Assembly (NCBI GenBank): GCA_963576785.1
Contig: OY756147.1
Coordinates: 248,001 to 312,000, forward strand
Length of the DNA: 64,000 bases
Source of the DNA: Chlorophyllum brunneum
Taxonomy: Eukaryota; Basidiomycota; Agaricomycetes; Agaricales; Agaricaceae
Direction: 5' to 3'
In this document: positions 47,160 to 56,184 of the stretch, piece after piece
Layout of the letters: each line of letters begins with the position of its first letter
Position numbering within the stretch: the first letter of the stretch is position 1
Made by a program: the position numbers and the translations under genes
Notes under the pieces: model-generated
Told to the model about the DNA's origin: nothing
Seen by the model: only the letters and a program-made list of their open reading frames with translations
Databases searched by the model: none

Positions 47160-48957
47160 CAATACTAACCCTTCCTACATACCCACCTAACTTTGTTCCA
47201 GGCCCTTGCTATACTAGTGACTACATGGAATCCATGAACATCAACCCCAATGGCTTTTTATGGCCTAAGGAAGAGAAATTGGTCCACCATCTCATCAAAA
47301 TTCAAGAACTTGGTTTTGCCTGGACAGAAAATGAGAAGAGGAAGTTCTCAAGTGAATAATTTGACCCAATTACCTATCCTAATAATAGAACATGTCCCCT
47401 TGGTCATCCAAAACATTCCTATTCTACCTGGCATCTTTTATCAAGTGGTCAATATAATCAAAGCCAAGATTATGGCTAGAGTTTATAAACTATCAAGCTC
47501 ATCTTACTGGTCTTGTCAGTTTTGTGTGCTCAGGAAAGATGGGAAATCACTTTGTCTCATTCACAATCTCCAACCTCTGAATGTAGTTACTATTAAAGGC
47601 TCCGGAGTTCCTCCTATCATTGAGTAATATGCTGAGTCATTTGGTGGTTGGGGCTGCTATGGAATATTTGATTTATTTGTAGGCTTTGATCAGCATGCTC
47701 TGGCCTCAGAATCTTGCAACCTAACAACATTCCAAACCCCTCTTGGAATACTTTGACTCACATCAATTCCCATGGGCTACACCAACTCCATGCAAATCCA
47801 GCATGGAGATCTCACATTTCTCCTTCAAGACAAAATCCCTAACATTGCTGTACCTTTTGTTGACAATGTCCTAGTCAAAGGATTACAAACACAATATAAA
47901 ACAGTAGATAGCTTCAAAACTATTCCCAAAAATCCGAAAATTTGTTGATTTGTTTGGGAACACATCCAGAATGTAAACTGAATCATTCAGCACATCAAGC
48001 ATACTGGTGGAACATTCTCAGGACCCAAGTCTTGCATCTGTACACCCTTAGCAATGGTTGTTGGCCATCTTTGTACCTATGAAGGACAACTTCCAGACAC
48101 TTCAAAAGTTCAGAAAATCATTGATTGGCCTCTCTGCTCCAACCTTACTGAAGTACGAGGGTTCCTTGGCACCTTGGGGACTATCCGCATTTTTATCCGA
48201 AAATTTGCTACTATTTCGAGACTGCTGGTTAGACTGACAAAGAAAGGGGTAGAATTTCACTTTGGAGAGGAAGAACAAGCAGCTATGAATTTCTTGAAGG
48301 ATCTAGCAAGGAATTCACCATGTATTCAGGCCCTGGACTACTCCAGCAACAACAAGGTTATTCTGGGTGTCAATATCTCACAAATTGCAGTTGGCTACAT
48401 TCTACAGCAACTAGGAGATGATAATCAACAATATTCCTCAAGATTTGGGTCTATCACACTCAATAAACATGAATCTTGGTACTCACAAGCAAAATTGGAG
48501 TTATTTGGGCTGTTTAGAGTACTGAAGGATATTAGGATTTGGATTATTGGAGTAGAGAACTTGGTAGTTGAGGTAGATATGAAGTATATTAAGAGTATGA
48601 TCAATAACCCTGATATCCAACCATCCACAGCTGTCAATCACTGGATTTCAGCAATATTACTCTTTGACTTTTGTCTCAGGCATATCCCAGACAAGGACTA
48701 CAAGCCCCAAAAGACCTGGAAATCAATGATGATTATAAGGAGTGGATAGACATATCCAATGGCTTCTCACTCTCATATTTCAAACCATATCTTTCCCATG
48801 CATTTCCAAATGACTTACTGGATGATTCCTGATGGACCTAGACCTCCAATACATTCGCTATCAAAATCCTGAATGAAATCACACCAGTCCAAGCTGCAGT
48901 ACACTCTCTGGGACATTTAATAACCACCTCCAATGTTTCTAGCATTGCTCCAAAGTG
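47160..48957 (+). pseudogene. G5 reverse transcriptase and RNase H
   Basis: RT is readable from RKDGKSLCLIHNLQPLN through GWGCYGIFDLFVGFDQ to VPFVDNVLVKG (about 47,855), where FVDD would be the catalytic motif. The connection has VRGFLGTLGTIRIFIRKFA. RNase H-like sequence follows (ILGVNISQIAVGYILQQ, HESWYSQAKLELFGLFR). The C-terminal DDYKEWIDISNGFSLSYF is near 48,735. Several stops are present. The changed catalytic Asp alone would inactivate it. Confidence 0.75.
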
Positions 48958-49004
48958 AGTATGGTTCTTCTATGTTTGTTCCTTACTCATTGATTGAGCT
49001 TGGG

Positions 49005-49268
49005 TAGCATAGCTATCATGGAAAATATGGGAAGAGTGGAGACCAGGATTGGACAAGCAGACTTCAGCTGAACAAAAAATACAGCTACCAGAAACACTTC
49101 TTCCATTATTGGAAGGCCCAGTGTCCAGATGATCTGGTCATGGTCTTCATCCCCTTAGACCTCAACAAATATGGCTATATAGAATATTGTTTTTTTGATC
49201 CAAAGAATGATGGGACTGAGTGGATGTACAATATCATTTACTATTTCCTATTATATACAGGAATGTAG
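49005..49268 (+). pseudogene. Relic of the NLR last exon, plus strand
   Basis: SGDQDWTSRLQ, CPDDLVMVFIPLDLNKYGYI, EYCFFDPKND and GTEWMYN match the last exons of N1, N2 and N3, ending TAG 49,266-49,268. It is the only copy on the plus strand, next to the end of G5. The Cys/His part is changed. No NACHT part is seen nearby. Confidence 0.7.
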
Positions 49269-50238
49269 GATTGGACATTTTTATAAGTTGTTACTACCAT
49301 ATATTTTGGAATAATGTAGCATATAGCTTGTTGATTCATTCAGACACACACAAAGGTAGATGAAAGGGCAGTTTGTTGAAACAAGATATTTACAAGCCTC
49401 TGGAGGCAAAGAAGAGAAATAGGAATAACTGGATACTTTTTACTACTTTTTGTAGACAAAGTACATTTGTATTTGTACAAAAGTCAAAATATATCCTATT
49501 AAAACCTTGTTCATAGTCTGTATGTACTGTAGAGCCATTTTGAATAGAAAAGTTGAGTCCAAAATGGTCTGAATTAGAAATTATAGAAAGATTGTATAAA
49601 ATAAATGAAAAGGTACATAAGAGATCAAAAAATTTCATACTTTTGGTAGCAATCATTCTTACATGTTCAGGGACTTGAATATAATTGTATTATCAAGAGA
49701 GTACTAGCTGGTGCAGCAAATGGAGAGCAATGTTGGAATAGAGGGTAAAGTAGTTAGGCCCAAAGACCTTTGCCCTTTTTGAGTCTATAAGGGCTGATGC
49801 CCATCTTGCTGGCATTCAAAACATGTCAACTGTCAAGTCCTCAGCCTTGTCTTCTTTCATTGGATGAGTGGGATGTTGTAGGTATATATATAAAGAGGGC
49901 TAGTGGGAGAAGAGTAATGGATAGCTGTTTGAAGGCCTAGCTATTGTCCAATCTCTACATTTCTGGGGTACTTTTCATACTAATGTTGAGGAAATGACTG
50001 TAATAAGTTGTTGCAGCAGACAGCAGCAGTAAACACAATGGGAGAGAACATAGGGTCTACTCACTGAGGAAATATACTTCTAAGAAGTATCTATAGAAGG
50101 ATAATTCAGATAGGCAGAGATTGTTAATAAAGTGATCTAACTTAGTATTGCAGAGGTCAAAGTTGAGTAGATTGGTGTTTGAACTGTACTGGAGAATGTA
50201 GGTAATAATAAAGAAATTGTTTGATTGAACAAAATATG
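49269..50238. other. AT-rich region without a recognised gene
   Basis: About 1 kb, CpG-poor, with short ORFs only. Confidence 0.4.
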
Positions 50239-50485
50239 TGTTATGAACTATTCTTAGTTGTTTCATTCTTATCATGTACCTGTTACCTCATGTACTATCT
50301 GTCTCACCATATCTGTTTCACCCTCTGTTTATATCTCACTATGACTTATGTTACTTGTCTTTTCTATGACTTTTTTACTCTGTTCCCTTATTTTTAGTAA
50401 CTACTACTAGTATATAAAGTGTAGTAATACTTGATATATTCCTTACACTTTACCAATTGTATCATCCTTTTCTCTTCTCTCTACA
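50239..50485 (+). repeat. LTR1 copy 4, truncated
   Basis: It starts TGTTATGAACTATTC and runs through the TATATAAAGTG box to TCTCTCTAC, where the LTR1 3' end is missing. The next base belongs to LTR2. Confidence 0.8.
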
Positions 50486-50486
50486 A

Positions 50487-51446
50487 CCTCTAGGGTATGG
50501 CCTTAATACCTATCTCAGCCAAGTAACTAGATAAGCAAACATTATCAAACTGTTGTTACTCAACCAAGAAATGGGAATCCCATTTATCTTGTAACTCTTG
50601 AGTAATGAGGGCAAGTAGAGAATAAGCAGTTAAGCAATCTTCTATTGATTGACAGCAACTGTTAAGGAAAACTCTTCTTAGGTAATCAAAAAGGCTATCT
50701 CTGTAAAAGATCAAAGCTTAAGCTTTGACTTCCTAATATAGTTGGCTATTTATACTAACTACTTTTTTTCTAGAAATACTACAAAGTATAGATAAAGAGG
50801 TGAAACAGATGGATGCTTACTTATTCTCAGAGATTTCAGATGATGATGATAGAGCTTTGTCAGAGTACCTGCAGTTACAAGATATACAGGACAAGATAGT
50901 AGATGTTTATAATAATGACAATAGCAGAAATAGAAGAACTGCATCTATCAGATAATCAGAACAGGAAGAGAGTGATGACATTGATGTAGTTAGTCCTTCA
51001 GAGAAGTAAGATTCTGGTGAGTTGACAAAAGCTTAAGTAGATCATAGTAGTAGGTAGGGAGAGTTATTGCTATTACTGCTAGGTATAGCAGGTTTATTGT
51101 CAGGTAATAAGTTTGGTTGTATTTCTATCAAATAGATTCCATCAGTGATTTGCTAGTGGATGAGCACTTTGAGCACAGGGCCACAAGTGTATATATCTGG
51201 ATAGGTGTACTGCAATGTCTTCTCAGTAGTGAATCAAGCTTTCTAGCTATTGTGCTAAGCACTGTACATGTTGTTCTTAATGGTACATAGATAGAGTCTA
51301 TTGGTATCACATATGTGCAAGTATGGTGCATATTTCCAAGTGAGGTGAAGTAGGGAGTTAATGATAATTATGGTAGTAGTACAAGTAGTATTACTTTAGG
51401 AAATCTATTGTATCCCCTGACATAGGTTTTAGGTTTAGACATAACA
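50487..51446 (-). repeat. LTR2 copy C, truncated
   Basis: About 960 bp, inverted. The start TGTTATGTCTAAACC is at 51,446, exactly the LTR2 edge of copies A and B. The last 50 bp of the LTR are missing at the join with LTR1 copy 4. The embedded ORF tail is readable, with stops (LTWKYAPYLHIC, GPVLKVLIH, SEISENK). Confidence 0.8.
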
Positions 51447-51945
51447 GCCTTGAGAAGTCTAATTAGAGTTTTGATAGAAGTTCTGATCAGAACTTCTCAA
51501 CTATAATTAGTATACAAATATCACTTACATAAAGTAGATACTACTTGTAGTATATAAACTAGTTGAAACCACCATGTAGAAATATTGTTTCTACTTGGTT
51601 AGGTAGAAACTCAATACAAGTTTTTCTCTAAACAAAACTGAAAGCTTTAAGATCTTAACTACTAAGCTCTCTTCATTGTTCTCTGGGTTTAATAACTTGC
51701 TTAATTGACTTAGGCTCATTCAGAGTAATAACCATACAATTTACTAATGTATTAGTTAGGACTAAGAAGGAGTCCTCCTTTGGTATGATTTACAAGTCAG
51801 CCTGTTAATGTATACTGTCCTGGCTTAGGACTAGGCCAGGATCATAATAATACACTACTATAATAGTTTGCTGTAAATAAACAAGTTTAACATAAACTAT
51901 ACTTTCTAAAATACTTAGTAGTAAAAATTTTGAAATTCTACAATA
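51447..51945. other. AT-rich spacer with a 22-bp palindrome
   Basis: No gene seen. A perfect palindrome with the core GAAGTTCTGATCAGAACTTC is at 51,476-51,497. The block from GAGAAGTCTAATTAG onward, with TATATAAAC near 51,550, may be part of another LTR, but no second copy is present. Confidence 0.4.
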
Positions 51946-54900
51946 CTACATACCTGTACACGATGAGAAAATATAAGGAATAAGGTATGTCCATTCAGTC
52001 CCACTATTCTCTAGATCAACAAAGCAATATTCTACATAGCCCTTCTTGTTGAGGTTTAATGGGATGAAAACTGTGATGAGACTATCTGGAAAGTGGGTCT
52101 TGCCACTTTCAAGATGGTGGAAAAACTGTTTCCTACACTTGCATCTACTAGCCAGACAAAAATTGCTTGTCCAATTCTGATCCTCATCCATCCCAAATTT
52201 ACTATAATGGTAATGCTACTCAAGCTCAATGAGTTAGTGAAGAACAGATATAGAAGAATCATACTCACATTGCAAGTGGGGTCCCATGGATCAGGCATTA
52301 TAGCTATGATTGCAGTAGGGCACTTGAATTGATACATAACCAGTGCTGCCTTTGCAAAACTACTGGAAGTAAGGGTTCTAATTGGTATCTGCTTGAGTAC
52401 ATTATGTTCTAGGAACTCAAGTCACCAAGATTTGTCCTGAGGCCCAGTGTTATTCATATAAGGAAAATAAAGACAAAGAGGACTTACAAACAGAAGATTA
52501 CATAAATTTGTGCCTCTATTAGTTGAGTTATCAAATGCAGCTAACGTACAAATGGAGAATGGGTTCTGAAATGCCAATATCTTCATGGTGAGCCCTTCAA
52601 TAGTCTGGTAGGCTGCAAGGTCATAAATCCTGAATTTCATATCTTCATTCTCATTGTACGGCCATGAGAGAAATATATCAGCAACAGTTCCAGGACCATG
52701 TTCCAGGCTGCCTATATATGGAGATCTTCAGATGATACCTTTAGATAGAGGATGACTGATCATACCACTTGGGGCCTGCTCAAGGATTCTGCGTGCGCAC
52801 AAAGAATGAAGCTCCCAGGTTGCACCACGGATATCTGAACAGAACTGTGACCGCTCAAAGTCCTCGAGGTAGTCAGTGAATGATTTATGGAAATATTCGA
52901 GCTTCTTCTCGTGAGCCTCGTGTGGGGTGGGGACATCAAGGACTGAACGGAGGTGATGAGTGGCACTGTAGGCTGTATCCTTCGTTATTCCCAACCAATT
53001 GCACTCCATAATCATGTTTGGGAGGAAGCGGGTACTCTTGATCATTAGCAGTAGTAACTTTCGAGTGTCGATCATAACATCTGCAGGAACTCTGGAAAGA
53101 ATACGGGCGTATAGTGCATCGAGGAGCGCCATCGGATGCGACTTGCCCTTCACAAGCCACTTCGGATTCGCATCAATGACATCCAACACCTGCTCGAGCT
53201 GCAATACTGGGTTACCGTAGGCCGGATCATCGATATATTTGATGACCGTGGAACCATAGGCGAATAGCCCTTTCGAAGTGTCAGCCAGCTTCAGAAAATC
53301 ATGTTCCATGGGCCACTGGCGGAGGTCTTGGAGCGCAGGTGACTTCTTTTGGATCTCCTTGAACTCGCTGCGGAGGAAGCGCTCGACATCTTCACAGGCT
53401 TGTTTGGAATCGACCTTGACCTCTTCTTTCTCATATGCTGGGATGACTTCAGTACGAGAGAATAATGACGTAATGTGAGGCTCCGGGCGACTGGCAATAA
53501 CCCATACAAGAGGCGAGGCGGGATGTGTGATGCAGAAAGTTGAGATGAGGCGGAGGAGCTCGCATTGGTCGTGATATTTGTCACACTCGTCCAAGCCATC
53601 GATCAGGATCAAGAAACGCCTGCAGTCAGGGTTCGCAAGTAAATGAATGAATGGCTCGACGATGAGCTTGCTGAACTGTGCAGCCATCGATTTGCGCAAC
53701 AGCGATGGATTTTTCGTTATCTCGCCCTGGACGAATTGGTGATAAGGTGGATGGTTCACTGCTAGCTGATAGGCAAGCGTCGTGATGGCCTTTGATCCAT
53801 CACTCCGTCCTTTGATGGAGAAGAAGATAGATGCACCAAGAACGACCTGGGTGGTAGAGGCAGATGCGGTGACATTGACGGTAGAGGCAGGTGTGGTCTC
53901 AGCAGTGGTCTGCATAATCGCTGACTTTCCAACTCCGGCTGGTCCAACGATCCAGAGCATCATCCTCTTCCCATTGCAATTGGCGATGAAATCTTGCGCC
54001 CGGTCGACAATCCCCAACCGAGTTCCTGGGTGACATCGTGGAGGAGGGTCGCGATCGGAGTCATCAAATGCCGCTCCTCGTATGGTTTCCTTGACATAAC
54101 TAGAACGAAAGGCAGTGTGCTCAGTGCGCAGGATCGACCGGGAGAATGCATGACATCTCACAATGATCAGAGCCGTTGTTGCCATTCAGAACAGGATTAT
54201 TCATGACGATATTCTGTGCGCCTGTGAAGAAACCCCCTTCCCCACTACTTGGGCGCTGAGGCTGTTGATGAGGGCGCTGCTAGCGACTTTTGAGATCCTT
54301 TCATGTAATATCGGGATGAACTACTCACAATCGGCGAGTGACGAGCAGGGCGCCGGTTCGAATGGGGCACGGCTGATGTAACATGGGGTGGCGAAGGAGT
54401 CCCTCGATGGGGACCCGACCCACCGGGATGATGTTGGGGTATTGGAAGATGTTGAGGTTGGGTAGGACCTTGACCGATCAAGCGCGAGGGAGCCCTCTGC
54501 TGGGTATTGCTTTGGCCGTTAAACCATTGTGGGGAAAAAGAGGAGTATGTGGAGGGTCGGATTGTGTGCGGAGACATATTCACTGGAAGCGGTGGATTTC
54601 GCACGGGACATTGAGGTACAGAGACTGGAGGCTGATAGTGGTGTAGATGTCGGGGCTCTGTTGGAGTGGATGGTAGGTGCGGATACGAGCCAGGTAAGAG
54701 CGGATATGGGCTATGTAGGAATTGCCCATGGAGCCCAGGTTGTCCGATTGGGGTTGGTGGATAGAATGATGGATTGGAAAAGTGTTGATTTGTGAAGGGA
54801 TTCGTGGCGAGTATTCCTTGTGGGTCCACGGGATAACCACATGAACAATAATGATGCAAGGGGAATTGAAAGGGAGCTGTAGTTGGAAAATCGGTGGCCA

Positions 54901-55018
54901 CTGGATATGTGAGGGGTGGAGTTGTTGAACGTCGGTATAGCGCAGACAGTTCAAGGGGCATCCAAGCATTATACTCGTTGGTTGACTCTTGGGTTCCAGA
55001 TGCCTCAGCAGGTTCCAT
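51946..55018 (-). pseudogene. N3: NACHT NTPase with conserved C-terminal module
   Basis: The best-preserved NACHT copy. The N-terminal Pro/His/Ser-rich exon starts at 55,018 (MEPAEASGTQESTNEYNAWM). The NACHT exon is open at 54,185-52,728 (485 codons), with Walker A GPAGVGKSAIM (53,916-53,944) and Walker B LILIDGLDECDKYHD (about 53,580-53,615). C-terminal exons are DIFLSWPYNENED, then FLEHNVLKQIPIR to IMPDPWDPTCN, and the last one KQFFHHLESGKTHFPD to GTEWTYLIPYIF, stop 51,946-51,948. Damage: a 10-bp deletion at the NACHT exon start against N1 and N2 (about 54,090), and TGG TGA at 52,422-52,427 where N2 has CGG CGA. The NACHT part is CpG-rich and the C-terminal part CpG-poor. A shorter product from an internal ATG cannot be excluded. 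Confidence 0.8.
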
Positions 55019-55635
55019 GGGGAGGGATCTTGGTAGACAGGATGGCTGGGTGGTGGTGTAGGAAAGAAAGAAAGAGGTATGGGTGTGATGAACGACCACA
55101 CACCCTGTGGAAGTCGCCGAAGACGGCACGAGGCTGTGGTTTGCTCATGAATTGCAGATCGACCGCCCAAGAGGTGTGTTGCATGACCCTATTATGCCTT
55201 GAAACGGGGGGATCACAATAAAGGGATGTCCAGACTCCAGACTCCAGAGGCGAAGGCAAAAAGCCTGGCCAGTCGTCAGACGACACACCGCGCGTAATAT
55301 GGATTATTTTTAATTTCCTTGGCCCCACCAAGTCTTACGCCTACGACCCTGTACGAATTTTCTGTCATCAGGGTCAGCGCAATTTTCAATATTCCCTCTC
55401 TCAACCCCTGCAGATGCCGCGGCCCGTCCGTCATAATTCATAATCCATAACCTCACTTCATCCTGGAAGCCCGCCCAGATACAGCCGCAGATACGCCCAG
55501 TCCCTATCGGGCGGGTATAAGGGGTACTTTGTATGCGTCTGCTTTAGGAGACTAGTCCCTGTCGCCTCTCAGGTTCAAATCTTACCTTGTTCTTTTTCAA
55601 TGCAGTCTGATGCGCCATACACCGTCAACCGAAAA
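55019..55635. other. Upstream region of N3
   Basis: It holds the promoter region of N3 and matches 36,280-36,550. No gene is seen. A GGTTCAAATC motif at about 55,570 looks like a tRNA B box, but no cloverleaf could be drawn. Confidence 0.45.
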
Positions 55636-55639
55636 AGAA

Positions 55640-55900
55640 GACGGAAGATGGTAGCAATTTTAATTCTGCGTACTCCTTGATCCCCTGACCACGATCGGAC
55701 TCTTCCCTGCGATTATGTTTGTTGATTCTGGAGCGGCTTTGATCACTTCTTCTTCGCGACCACCGGTTGTCCACTCTCTTGTGCAGACAAACGTGTGTGC
55801 TGCGTATGCGAAGTCGTGTATGCTGCCAGCGATTGGAGGAAGGCAAGTGCACCGGTATCTTCCGCAATAAACCGATGAGCCATTTGGAAGAATACGCGTC
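55640..55900 (-). pseudogene. Dienoyl-CoA isomerase relic 2
   Basis: Read right to left: YSSKWL (as in exon 1 of the intact gene, AQYSSKWL), then sequence resembling FLPKITG, then GGREEEVIKAA and IIAGKSPI (exon 5: GGREEVIKAALELAKTIAGK). The middle exons are missing and frames change, so it is a rearranged fragment. Its position upstream of N3 mirrors relic 1 upstream of N2. Confidence 0.7.
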
Positions 55901-56184
55901 ACTAAGATGAGAAGACGAATTGTTTATACCTTCGCCGTTGGACACTCGACACGCGAGAGTCGAGATCATGCTCAGTTGAATCACCTGGTATCCCCCGCGT
56001 CTGTCCATAACCTCACAGTCAATCCCAACCGAAGACGAACAACTACTCCGTCTATCTTTCCCAGTACCGTCGAAAACGGATTAATAAGTGCAAAGTTCCC
56101 AAGTCCCATTAGTGAATGACACCACCGCGTAGCTGGTTGAGAGTCATGGTCAAAGACTCCGTCACATTCAGCTAGATATAGTGA

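Larger units (their letters stand above)
43905..48957 (+). mobile_element. G5: decayed Ty3/gypsy element, interrupted by a LINE
   Basis: Gag, protease-like, RT and RNase H remains in order on the plus strand. A 560-bp LINE copy (46,581-47,140) splits it with a clear target duplication. The end of the element runs into an NLR relic. No LTR pair could be defined. Like its surroundings it has almost no CpG. Confidence 0.75.

Noticed and set aside
55560..55605. tRNA-like B box GGTTCAAATC followed by a T run
   Set aside because: The T stem does not pair and no A box or cloverleaf could be drawn upstream.
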